Both the position numbers and the translations under genes were made by a program. A stretch of DNA of 12,028 nt. Source: Lachnospiraceae bacterium UBA4381. Its GTDB lineage: Bacteria > Bacillota > Clostridia > Lachnospirales > Lachnospiraceae. Below, in pieces: positions 1-7,137 of the stretch. Under the pieces are notes generated by a model. It did no database searches and had not been told where the DNA came from. It was given only the letters and a program-made list of their open reading frames with translations. Position 1 is the first letter of the stretch, and the number at the start of each line of letters is the position of its first letter. The stretch spans positions 806-12,833 of the forward strand of contig DGRT01000108.1 in the NCBI GenBank assembly GCA_002391105.1, read 5' to 3'.

Positions 1-30
1 TGTTTCAAAGTATAATGTTTCAAAGTATAA
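1..30. repeat. perfect 15-bp tandem duplication
   Basis: The 15-base unit TGTTTCAAAGTATAA occurs at 1-15 and again at 16-30 without a mismatch. It lies just downstream of the 3' end of the minus-strand RNase P RNA gene. It may continue to the left of the window, so the copy number is a minimum. No function is evident. Confidence 0.85.
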
Positions 31-41
31 ACAGATGAAAT

Positions 42-60
42 AAAAAAAGCGAGTAAGACT
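42..60 (-). terminator. probable rnpB 3' end with U-tract
   Basis: Read on the minus strand, the last bases of the RNase P RNA (ending ...ACTCGC, the 3' strand of helix P1) run straight into seven T residues (complement of 42-48). P1 pairs with GCGAGU near the 5' end, so there is no local hairpin. The U-tract directly after a stable RNA end is the usual place for termination or 3' trimming. Termination itself is inferred. Confidence 0.4.
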
Positions 61-387
61 GTAAGCCGGGTTCTGTCTGGAACAATCATTTATCTAGACC
101 TTGTATTACTACAAGGCTCGAGCAACCTACCTGTAGCTCAGCGGGCCGCCTTCAGACGCTACTGCTTGGTCTTGCATCGGATGGGGTTTACAATGCCTTA
201 TCTGTCACCAGACAAGCGGTGAGCTCTTACCTCGCCTTTTCACCCTTACCTGCCGGAGCAGGCGGTATATTTTCTGTTGCACTTTCCTGTGAGTTGCCTC
301 AACTGGACGTTATCCAGCATCCTGCCCTGTGATGCCCGGACTTTCCTCGTGACTTATAAAGTCCCGCGATTGTTCATCCTACTCGCA
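49..387 (-). ncRNA. rnpB: RNase P RNA, bacterial type A
   Basis: This is the catalytic RNA of ribonuclease P, which removes the 5' leader from precursor tRNAs together with the RnpA protein. Read on the minus strand, the conserved core elements appear in order: GAGGAAAGTCCGGGC (complement of 334-348), ACAGAAA (271-277), GGTAAGGGTGAAAAGG (235-250) and ACAGAACCCGGCTTA (62-76). The two ends carry GCGAGT and ACTCGC, which pair as helix P1. The overall order and the roughly 340-nt length fit type A, the form found in many Clostridia, rather than the Bacillus type B. The 5' end is set by the promoter at 394-422 and is uncertain by a few bases. The gene is divergent from the long plus-strand operon. 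Confidence 0.95.
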
Positions 388-398
388 GGCTCTAATAT
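370..398 (+). promoter_or_regulatory. possible operon promoter overlapping the rnpB promoter
   Basis: On the plus strand TTGTTC (370-375) and TAATAT (393-398) are separated by 17 bases, a possible weak sigma-A promoter for the operon starting at 471. The -10 box shares its bases with the rnpB -10 box on the other strand, and the -35 box lies inside the 5' end of rnpB. Box matches are only moderate (3 of 6 and 4 of 6), so this is a candidate only. Confidence 0.25.
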
Positions 399-422
399 AA
401 CACACTGATCAGGGTGTGTCAA
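394..422 (-). promoter_or_regulatory. rnpB promoter, near-consensus sigma-A type
   Basis: On the minus strand a perfect -35 box TTGACA (complement of 417-422) is followed by a 17-base spacer and the -10 box TATATT (complement of 394-399). This predicts a start near 387, a few bases before the P1 strand of RNase P RNA. Consensus quality and spacing suit a highly expressed stable RNA. The spacer contains the palindrome TGATCA flanked by short GTGT/ACAC arms. Confidence 0.8.
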
Positions 423-460
423 AAGACAATCAGAGAAAGAAATGATTTGATTTTTTTATC

Positions 461-473
461 GGAGGTTAAAATG
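461..473 (+). promoter_or_regulatory. ribosome binding site that decides the start at 471
   Basis: GGAGG at 461-465 sits five bases before the ATG at 471. The same frame can be extended upstream to a GTG at 414, but that codon has no comparable ribosome binding site. It would also put a charged 19-residue extension before a clear signal sequence and would overlap the rnpB -35 box. The start at 471 is therefore preferred. Confidence 0.85.
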
Positions 474-2456
474 TATAAATCAAAAAGGTGGGCTGCGGCT
501 GTTTTTGCTGTGCTTTTACTAATGCTTGTAATGATATTGCCTGATACATATGTTTCTGCAGCAAAGGATCGATTCGAGACGGAAATAAATACCGAGCTGG
601 ATGCTTCAGGCAGAAACTATGTTGTGTCCCTGGATATTATGAACAAAGGGAAGGATTTTACAGGCTATGCGAGAGTGCTGGTAAAAACAGACACGTCTAA
701 TAGTATAGGCTACGATGTAGATATATCCATTCCTTCTGCTACTGAAAAAACCTATTCAGTAACAATTCCTGTTAATAATACAAATGCGAATGAGACTGTT
801 GAAGTTGAAATATATGATAAAAAGGATCGTAAAGAATATGAGGAAAAGTTCCGTAAGGCTTTAGGAGCTATGTCTCATACTATTAAAGTGGGTGTTCTTT
901 CCGATAATCTGGAGAATATTTCTTTTCTGGATATTTCCGGAAATACAGTTATGATTAATGGTTATGATTATTTTATCGGTGTAGAGGAGATGAGTGCGGA
1001 TACATTTTCAGAGAAACTGAAAAGCTGTTCGGCGCTGATTATTAATGATTATGATACAAGTGCTCTATCTGAGGATGATCTTAAGAATCTTAAGAACTGG
1101 GTTGCCTCTGGCGGTGCACTTCTGGTCGGAACAGGGGAAAATTATAACAAGACAATGGCTGGTAAGCTTGATATATATGATGATCTTGGTAAGATAGAGG
1201 TCATTGAATCTGCATTTTATACAGAAAACAGTAATGATGAAATACTGGTTCCAATGGCATTTGCGACTTCTCAGGAATATGACTCTACCTATAATTATGT
1301 AAATGAGATAGCATATTATAAAAATGTAGGCAGTGGTACATTTACATTTATCATGATAGATCTTGAGGATTTGTATAATATAAATGACGGCTCCGGAGTT
1401 CAGGTGACGGATGATATGATTGCAATCTATACCGCCGCGTTTTCTAATATCAGCAAGTACAATAATCATGGCGGTACAAATTATATCTCAGACTATGTTT
1501 TGTCGAATATTGAAGCCTATATGGAAAAGCCTGCCAAAACAGGCGGTGGATTTCTGGTATTTCTGATCGTGGTATATGTTGCCCTTGTAGGACCTGTTAT
1601 ATATCTCATATTAAAGGCTATGAACCAGCGGGAAAAGATGTGGATAGTTATACCGGCTGTCTCATTGCTGTTTGTTATATTTATTGTCCTCATTAGTCTT
1701 GGAGTAAGAGTAAAGGGACTTACTCTTAAGTCAGTAAGAGTGCAGGACCTTTCGTCCGGAGAAGCAAATACCTATGTTTTTGGTTATCATCCATCTCCGG
1801 AAACATGGTCCGTAAAGGCAACCGGAGATTTTGAGTCGGCTACGATCAGCACGGATTATAATTATTCCAGTAGTCAGAAACAGCAGGCAAGTATCAAAAA
1901 TGAAGCTGATGGAATAAAGCTTGCTTATACGCCTGACAGTACCTTTGACATGACATGCTTTAGTCTGTTTTCTTATCCCGGTGTCCAGAGTTCATTTGAA
2001 ATTGATTATGACTATGATGAGCAGGGCTATGATTATGATGAAGAGCAAGACCTTGATTATGATTATGACGACTATTACGGAACATCTTCCGGTATTCAGA
2101 TAAAGGGTACTGTTAAAAATAATACCGGCATGGATTTTGACTATGTGCTGATCTTTGACGATTCACATTCTACCCTGGTGGAGGATGTGAAAAAGGATGA
2201 AGTTATAGATATCGATATGAGTAACTTTGTTAATACTTCATATTATTCCGGTTATAATGATTTCCTTTCAAAATATGCCAATACTCCTTATAAACAGAAA
2301 AAATATGATGACGCATCAGAAATAGCGGCTCTTTCTCTTGCATATAACAGTATCTATAGTACCACCACCGGAGTCAGAGTGGTAGGAGTAAGAAAAACAG
2401 AGGGTGTTACTAATGAAAATGAGGCATCCTGGAACTGCTACTATGATTATAAATAA
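471..2456 (+). CDS. membrane-anchored GATase-like-fold protein, putative ABC-associated component
   Basis: The protein has 661 residues. Residues 7-24 form a hydrophobic signal or anchor segment, and VSA-A at 28-31 looks like a cleavage site. An extracytoplasmic region of about 330 residues follows. Its part around 137-225 (KVGVLSDN, ALIINDYD, then GGALLVGTG at 214-222) resembles the class I glutamine amidotransferase-like fold of DUF4350/GldG-type proteins. The nucleophilic Cys of true amidotransferases is absent from the GGALLVGTG turn, so it is probably a binding domain. Two close membrane segments (361-383 and 390-412) form a hairpin. The C-terminal 250 residues, probably outside the cell, include an Asp/Tyr-rich stretch at 511-537. 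It is the first gene of the operon and precedes an ABC-2 ATPase/permease pair, which suggests an accessory subunit of that transporter. Exact family and substrate are unknown. Confidence 0.7.
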   Translation: MYKSKRWAAAVFAVLLLMLVMILPDTYVSAAKDRFETEINTELDASGRNYVVSLDIMNKGKDFTGYARVLVKTDTSNSIGYDVDISIPSATEKTYSVTIPVNNTNANETVEVEIYDKKDRKEYEEKFRKALGAMSHTIKVGVLSDNLENISFLDISGNTVMINGYDYFIGVEEMSADTFSEKLKSCSALIINDYDTSALSEDDLKNLKNWVASGGALLVGTGENYNKTMAGKLDIYDDLGKIEVIESAFYTENSNDEILVPMAFATSQEYDSTYNYVNEIAYYKNVGSGTFTFIMIDLEDLYNINDGSGVQVTDDMIAIYTAAFSNISKYNNHGGTNYISDYVLSNIEAYMEKPAKTGGGFLVFLIVVYVALVGPVIYLILKAMNQREKMWIVIPAVSLLFVIFIVLISLGVRVKGLTLKSVRVQDLSSGEANTYVFGYHPSPETWSVKATGDFESATISTDYNYSSSQKQQASIKNEADGIKLAYTPDSTFDMTCFSLFSYPGVQSSFEIDYDYDEQGYDYDEEQDLDYDYDDYYGTSSGIQIKGTVKNNTGMDFDYVLIFDDSHSTLVEDVKKDEVIDIDMSNFVNTSYYSGYNDFLSKYANTPYKQKKYDDASEIAALSLAYNSIYSTTTGVRVVGVRKTEGVTNENEASWNCYYDYK

Positions 2457-2459
2457 GCG

Positions 2460-2549
2460 CTTGTATAGGATAGGTACGTATAGAAAAGTCGCGTATTAGA
2501 AAGGCGCGTATTAGGTTGGCATGTATAGAAATGGCATGTATGGAGGTTT
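2460..2549 (+). repeat. six degenerate 15-bp tandem units in the gap before the ABC ATPase gene
   Basis: The whole gap is made of 15-base units with no length variation, starting at 2460, 2475, 2490, 2505, 2520 and 2535. Typical units are CGCGTATTAGAAAGG and CATGTATAGAAATGG; GTAT at unit positions 4-7 is kept in all but the first unit, which has TGTAT one base later in the alignment. The last unit contains GGAGG (2542-2546), the ribosome binding site for the ATG at 2552. In-frame stops in several units show the array is not coding. Confidence 0.8.
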
Positions 2550-2551
2550 AA

Positions 2552-3499
2552 ATGTTATATATCAACAATTTATATAAAACCTATGGTCGTTTTCCAGCGG
2601 TTCAGGGGCTTACTCTAAGAGTTCCAAAGGGGGATCTGTTTGGATTTGTTGGACCAAACGGAGCAGGCAAAACGACAACTATAAGAATAATCTGCGGACT
2701 CCTGCAGGCAACCTCAGGCTCCGTAACTGTAAATGGCATAACTGCGGTAAATACAGCAGCTAAGCCGGCTTCCAGCAAAGACCTGAAGGCATTTAAGAAG
2801 ACGATTGGCTATGTTCCTGATTTCTTTGGTGTATATGATAATCTCAAGGTAACTGAATATCTGGAGTTTTACGGCTCCCTTAATGGGATGCTGTATCGGG
2901 ATATACAGAAGATTTCAGATGATCTGCTTGATCTTGTCAATCTTAAGGATAAAAAGGATTTCTATGTTGATACATTATCCAGAGGTATGAAGCAGAGACT
3001 ATGCGTAGCAAGAGCGCTTCTTCATAATCCTGAGCTTATGGTGATGGATGAGCCGTCCTCCGGACTTGATCCTGTAGCCAGAGTTGAGATGAAGGAGCTT
3101 CTTATGAATCTTCAGTCCATGGGAAAGACTATCATTATCAGCTCACATATTCTGGCAGATATATCTGAGATGTGTAATGCCATCGGAATCATGAGTCATG
3201 GCAGGATAATCAGTGCCGGTAAGATGGAGGATATACTTAAGATAGGAACTGATACCAGCAGACTGGTGCTTACCTTTAATCAGGGAATAGAAAATGCTGT
3301 CATGATTCTTCAGGAATATCAGAATATTCGTATAGAATCTGTCAGAGAAAATCAGGTCATCATAGCCGGTGTGACAGATGATATGATGGCATGTCGTCTG
3401 GTTAATGATCTTATTTCCAGAGGTGTCATTCTTTCCGGCTTCCATCGTGATGAGAAGAGTCTGGAACAGATATTCATGAACATTACCGGAGGTAACTAA
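2552..3499 (+). CDS. ABC-2 type transporter ATP-binding protein
   Basis: This 315-residue protein is the cytoplasmic ATPase subunit that drives an ABC exporter. Visible motifs are Walker A GPNGAGKTT (34-42), the signature LSRGMKQR (142-149, a variant of LSGGQ common in ABC-2 ATPases), Walker B LMVMDEP (162-168), the D-loop SGLD (170-173) and the H-loop SSH (197-199). The Q-loop position reads GYVPD (87-91) instead of ending in Gln, as in some relatives. The nucleotide-binding domain ends near residue 215. The last 100 residues form a small C-terminal domain seen in many CcmA/NatA-like ATPases. Length is normal. GGAGG at 2542-2546 supports the start. The permease gene begins 2 bases after the stop, so the two are surely co-transcribed and probably translationally coupled. 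Substrate is unknown. Confidence 0.93.
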   Translation: MLYINNLYKTYGRFPAVQGLTLRVPKGDLFGFVGPNGAGKTTTIRIICGLLQATSGSVTVNGITAVNTAAKPASSKDLKAFKKTIGYVPDFFGVYDNLKVTEYLEFYGSLNGMLYRDIQKISDDLLDLVNLKDKKDFYVDTLSRGMKQRLCVARALLHNPELMVMDEPSSGLDPVARVEMKELLMNLQSMGKTIIISSHILADISEMCNAIGIMSHGRIISAGKMEDILKIGTDTSRLVLTFNQGIENAVMILQEYQNIRIESVRENQVIIAGVTDDMMACRLVNDLISRGVILSGFHRDEKSLEQIFMNITGGN

Positions 3500-3501
3500 G
3501 T

Positions 3502-4380
3502 ATGTTGGAGAAAATGATAAATCCTATAGTTAAAAAGGATATGAAGGTTATATCCAGAAGCATGAAATACTCCTGGGGACTCTTTGCCTACGAAGCAGTG
3601 CTGGCGCTTGCCTTCTGTATCACCATGCTGGCGGTGTCAACTATTGGAAGCTATAGTGGTATTCGTAATAATGTTGATATGTATGAGGAATATGTAGCAT
3701 TTTTCCCTGTTGTAGGTGTGGCTCAGTTATGTATTATATCTCTCATAGTTCCTATAATTACAGCATCGTCTATCTCAGGTGAAAGAGAGAGGGGGACACT
3801 GGATGTACTGCTGACGACAACTATAACTCCTACCCAGATAGTTATAGGTAAGGTATCTTCTGCAGTAATAAGGGTTATGATATTTGTTATAGCAAGTATT
3901 CCTCTGATGGCTACATCATTTATAATGGGAGGGCTTTCCTGGTGGATCCTTCTGGAATATATACTGATGGCATTTGTTTTTGCCATAATGTCAGGAAGCA
4001 TTGGAACTATGTGCTCGGCATTTTGTAAGAAATCTATACCGGCTATAATAATGTCATATGTAATATATGGAATCATTTATGGTGGCTGTTATCTGCCAAT
4101 GGTTATAGTATCAATAGTTTTTAGTGATATCGATGATCTTCCGGTGCTTATGCTGGGACAGCTTATCAATCCGGTTACCAGCTTTATCCTGTTCTTTATC
4201 AGCAAACTGGGAGGAGAGGATCTGATTGATCTGTTTTATTATAATTCTTCCTTTAATGGCTTCTGGACTTTTCTGTTTAAGACAAATGTATGGCTGATCA
4301 TATCAAGCATTTTTCAGCTTGGTATTGCTGCACTTGCGATATTTATAGCTGCTAAAAAGATAAGACCGGGAAGAAAGTAG
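3502..4380 (+). CDS. ABC-2 type transporter permease
   Basis: This 292-residue integral membrane protein has about six hydrophobic segments: near 27-48, 67-90, 118-142, 148-173, 179-207 and 264-284. A strongly hydrophobic stretch around 215-233 may be partly embedded. After the second segment comes SGERERGTLDVLL (92-104), the cytoplasmic coupling motif typical of ABC-2 permeases, which meets the ATPase. Its ribosome binding site GGAGG (3488-3492) lies inside the end of the ATPase gene, and only 2 bases separate stop and start. It pairs with the ATPase encoded just upstream. GldF/NatB-like transporters are the closest general class I can name. What it exports cannot be read from the sequence. 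Confidence 0.9.
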   Translation: MLEKMINPIVKKDMKVISRSMKYSWGLFAYEAVLALAFCITMLAVSTIGSYSGIRNNVDMYEEYVAFFPVVGVAQLCIISLIVPIITASSISGERERGTLDVLLTTTITPTQIVIGKVSSAVIRVMIFVIASIPLMATSFIMGGLSWWILLEYILMAFVFAIMSGSIGTMCSAFCKKSIPAIIMSYVIYGIIYGGCYLPMVIVSIVFSDIDDLPVLMLGQLINPVTSFILFFISKLGGEDLIDLFYYNSSFNGFWTFLFKTNVWLIISSIFQLGIAALAIFIAAKKIRPGRK

Positions 4381-4440
4381 ATTAAAGCAAGATATAGAGT
4401 GATAATAGAAGGACGTGGTTTCTAAGTATTAATTATTGAT

Positions 4441-6102
4441 ATGGAATATATAGTAAATGTTATAAATAGTATAAGAATGAAGATGAATGCAAAGATAATG
4501 AGAAGGTCTGTCGTTACGTCCTTTTTATGGGGGACGGTCATAGGCCTTCTTGTTGTCGTTATAAGCCTTTTTGTTCCTATGTATTATGCATTTCCTATAT
4601 CACTTGTTCCTCTGGTGGTTTCGCTTATAGCCGGCTTTATCATTGGTATAAAGAAGAGAAAGGGTAATGTGGAAGCTGCTCTTATGATTGACAGCTTCGG
4701 TCTTGATGAGAAGATTATCACGGCATATGAGAATCAGGATTATTCGGATCCGGTTATTATTCTTCAGAGACAGGATGCCGAGAGGAGCCTGAGAATGAAG
4801 GAAAGCATGATAAAGCTTAAGGCGGATTTTCCGTGGGTAAAACTGGGGGTGACTATCCTTATTCTTATCTTAAGTGGAATACTGCTGATGTATCCAACGA
4901 AAGCCAGAAAGCTGGCGCAGGATATGCATGAGGCAAAGCTTGCGGCGAAGGAGGCAGAGAAGGAAGTCAAGGAGATGATGGAGGCTCTATCCAAGATTGA
5001 TCAGGGAGAGCTTACACAGGAGGAGCTGGACGAACTTCAGCAGATGATGGATAGTCTTGAAACCTCGAAGGAGGACTTTGAAAATGCCTCTACGATGAGT
5101 GAGTTTATGAAGGCCAGCAATAAATATGATTATAAGCTGGGGGATATATCCCAAAAGCTGGAATCGCTTTCCCAGGGTAAAAGTGGAAATGCCAGCCAGC
5201 AGTTGCAGGAAGCAGCCCAATTGGCAGAGAATCAGCAAAAGAGCCAGAATGTTGCAAGTAACCAGAATGGTGAAAACGGTCAGAATGGCGAGAATGGTCA
5301 GAACGGCGAGAATAACCAGAACGGCGAAAACGGTCAGAATGGTCAGAGCGGAGAGAATGGTCAGAGCGGCGAAAATGGTCAGAATGGCGAAAATGGTCAG
5401 AACGGTGAGAATAATCAGAACGGCGAAAACGGTCAGAACGGCGAGAATGGTCAGAACGGCGAGAATGGTCAGAATGGAGAGAATGGCCAGAATGGAGAGA
5501 ATGGTCAGAATGGCGAAAATGGTCAGAATGGTCAGAACGGCGAAGGTGGACAGAGCGGCGAAGGCGGTCAGAATGGAGAGAATGGCCAGAACGGCGAGAA
5601 TGGTCAGAGCGGCGAAAGTGGTCAGAGCGGCGAAGGCGGCCAGAATGGAGAGAATGGCCAGAACGGCGAGAATGGTCAGAGCGGTGAAGGCGGCCAGAAT
5701 GGAGAGAATGGTCAGAACGGCGAGAATGGTCAGAGCGGCGAAAGTGGTCAGAGCGGCGAAGGCGGCCAGAATGGAGAAAACGGTGAGAATGGCGGTCAGT
5801 CCGGAGGCGGTGGACAGGGTGGTTCCGGCGCCGGTCATGGTGATGGTGTGACAGAGACCGATGTAACCCACAATCATGATTATGTAAGTGTAAATGAAAA
5901 AATCACAGGTGAATATAATGATAATTCCACATCCCAATATGCCCATGAGCAAAATGGACTTGCATGGGAGGGAACGGCTGTTCCATATGAGTCAGTAATA
6001 GAAGAATATTCAAATGAAGCTTATGATGGAATCGATAAGGGAAAGTATCCGGGAACTATGTCGAATGTTATAAAGGATTACTTTTCAGGACTTTCAAATT
6101 AA
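4441..6102 (+). CDS. membrane coiled-coil protein with long Gln-Asn-Gly-Glu-Asn-Gly repeat tract
   Basis: The protein has 553 residues in four parts. Residues 24-70 hold two closely spaced membrane segments, and 132-151 a third. Residues 152-245 are charged and predicted helical, very likely a coiled coil, with runs such as EAEKEVKEMMEAL. Residues 275-451 are a low-complexity tract built on the hexapeptide QNGENG, with QSGE, GEGG and GESG variants, followed by a Gly/Ser-rich linker. The last 80 residues are non-repetitive, acidic and aromatic (for example YDGIDKGKYPG), so the tract is internal rather than a runaway end. The three-segment plus coiled-coil front resembles DUF4175-type proteins often found near MoxR operons, but I cannot confirm the family. 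No good ribosome binding site precedes 4441, and an upstream in-frame stop excludes extension. It lies between the ABC genes and moxR, which suggests a structural role in the same complex. Confidence 0.85.
   Translation: MEYIVNVINSIRMKMNAKIMRRSVVTSFLWGTVIGLLVVVISLFVPMYYAFPISLVPLVVSLIAGFIIGIKKRKGNVEAALMIDSFGLDEKIITAYENQDYSDPVIILQRQDAERSLRMKESMIKLKADFPWVKLGVTILILILSGILLMYPTKARKLAQDMHEAKLAAKEAEKEVKEMMEALSKIDQGELTQEELDELQQMMDSLETSKEDFENASTMSEFMKASNKYDYKLGDISQKLESLSQGKSGNASQQLQEAAQLAENQQKSQNVASNQNGENGQNGENGQNGENNQNGENGQNGQSGENGQSGENGQNGENGQNGENNQNGENGQNGENGQNGENGQNGENGQNGENGQNGENGQNGQNGEGGQSGEGGQNGENGQNGENGQSGESGQSGEGGQNGENGQNGENGQSGEGGQNGENGQNGENGQSGESGQSGEGGQNGENGENGGQSGGGGQGGSGAGHGDGVTETDVTHNHDYVSVNEKITGEYNDNSTSQYAHEQNGLAWEGTAVPYESVIEEYSNEAYDGIDKGKYPGTMSNVIKDYFSGLSN
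5263..5793 (+). repeat. in-frame 18-bp-based coding repeat with 72/54/72-bp higher-order copies
   Basis: The basic unit is 18 bases, for example CAGAATGGCGAGAATGGT, encoding QNGENG. It is richer in G+C than the flanking genes. Toward the 3' end a larger order appears: blocks starting at 5563, 5635, 5689 and 5761, spaced 72, 54 and 72 bases. The blocks at 5563-5634 and 5689-5760 differ at only two of 72 positions, which shows a recent 126-bp duplication. All lengths are multiples of 18, so the frame is kept. Confidence 0.93.
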
Positions 6103-6108
6103 ATGACA

Positions 6109-6166
6109 TAAGTGTCAAAAGTCAAAATTCGTTCCTGTTAGAAAGAAAAGGTGCTTTTGATACTTA
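6109..6166 (+). other. 13-bp inverted repeat in the gap before moxR
   Basis: TAAGTGTCAAAAG (6109-6121) pairs along its full length with CTTTTGATACTTA (6154-6166), with one G-U wobble and a 32-base loop. It starts seven bases after the upstream stop codon and ends about 18 bases before the moxR ribosome binding site (around 6184-6190). No U-run follows, so it is not a standard terminator. It may be an mRNA processing or stability element. A smaller hairpin, AAAAG-GTG-CTTTT (6146-6158), would compete with it. Confidence 0.55.
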
Positions 6167-6197
6167 CAACATAAAATACAGTAATAGGAGAAACATC

Positions 6198-7130
6198 ATG
6201 ATCCAGGATATGAATCAGGCAATTCAGACGATCAATCAGGTAAGATCTGAAATCAGAAAAGAGATAATAGGACAGGAGGCAACGGTTGAGAGCCTTCTGA
6301 TGGTGCTCCTTACAGGAGGAAATGTACTTCTGGAGGGTATGCCGGGACTTGGCAAGACCAGACTGGTTCAGACCATCAGTCATGTATTTGATATGTCCTT
6401 TAAGAGAATCCAGTTTACACCGGATCTGATGCCTGCTGATATAACAGGTACCAACATTATGGTCAGAAATGAAAGCGGGAGCAGCTTCAAATTTGAACCG
6501 GGTCCTATATTTGCAAATGTTATTCTGGCTGACGAGATCAATAGAGCGACACCTAAGACGCAGTCGGCTCTACTGGAAGCAATGCAGGAGCATACGGTTA
6601 CAGTTGGTGACCTTACCTATGCTCTTCCTGATCCATTCTTTGTAATAGCTACGCAGAACCCGATAGAGCAGGAAGGAACCTATCCTCTTCCGGAGGCACA
6701 GTTGGATAGATTTGCCATGAAGCTTCTGGTGGAATATCCTACCAAGCAGGAGCTGGGAGCTATAGTAAGACTTACCGAGGGATATATGACCGAGCAGGCT
6801 CAGGCGGTGATTACACCACAGGATCTGATAGCCATACGACAGATGATTCAGCAGATTCCTATTGCAGATGCTGTGCTGGATAGAGCATTGGATATTATTA
6901 TGGCAACTCATGCTGAGAACAGGTATATCAGAGAGGGAGCCAGCCCGCGTGCTGCCCAGCATATTGTCAGATGCGCAAAGGCGAGGGCATTTATGAATGG
7001 CAGGCTGAATGTTTCATTTGAAGATATTGATTATGTGGCACCGTCAATTTTGAGACATCGTATTATACTAAGCTTTGATGCGATTGCGGACGGAATTACT
7101 CCTGATAAGCTGATAGCTACTCTTAAGTAG
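6198..7130 (+). CDS. MoxR-family AAA+ ATPase
   Basis: This 310-residue cytoplasmic ATPase belongs to the MoxR group of AAA+ proteins, thought to act as chaperones that assemble or activate VWA-domain partners and metal-dependent complexes. Motifs in order are Walker A GMPGLGKT (47-54), Walker B VILADE (108-113) followed by INRATPKTQSALLEAMQE, sensor 1 ATQNP (151-155), the EAQLDRF motif with an arginine-finger candidate (Arg171), and the sensor 2 region GASPRA (247-252). The C-terminal lid is complete and the length is normal. The ribosome binding site ATAGGAG (6184-6190) supports the start. The next genes encode a DUF58 protein and VWA proteins, the classical partners of MoxR, so membership of the core cassette is firm. 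The client of this particular machine is unknown. Confidence 0.95.
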   Translation: MIQDMNQAIQTINQVRSEIRKEIIGQEATVESLLMVLLTGGNVLLEGMPGLGKTRLVQTISHVFDMSFKRIQFTPDLMPADITGTNIMVRNESGSSFKFEPGPIFANVILADEINRATPKTQSALLEAMQEHTVTVGDLTYALPDPFFVIATQNPIEQEGTYPLPEAQLDRFAMKLLVEYPTKQELGAIVRLTEGYMTEQAQAVITPQDLIAIRQMIQQIPIADAVLDRALDIIMATHAENRYIREGASPRAAQHIVRCAKARAFMNGRLNVSFEDIDYVAPSILRHRIILSFDAIADGITPDKLIATLK

Positions 7131-7137
7131 CTGACAT

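Noticed and set aside
414..470. Upstream extension of the first operon gene to a GTG at 414
   Set aside because: There is no ribosome binding site, it overlaps the rnpB -35 box, and it would place charged residues before a good signal sequence. GGAGG at 461-465 supports the ATG at 471.
2457..2551. Riboswitch or leader in the gap before the ABC ATPase gene
   Set aside because: The gap is fully explained by simple 15-bp units and shows no conserved aptamer pairing.
5126..5851. Second plus-strand open frame across the same repeat (241 codons)
   Set aside because: It gives Arg/Met/Val-rich repeats only because the repeat unit is a multiple of three without stops in this frame, and it lies wholly inside the supported gene.
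4987..5952. Long open frame on the minus strand across the QNGENG repeat (321 codons)
   Set aside because: It is a by-product of a stop-free 18-bp repeat; its product is a monotonous Leu/Ile/Thr/Ala string and has no ribosome binding site or conserved motif. The plus-strand frame has normal protein on both sides of the repeat.
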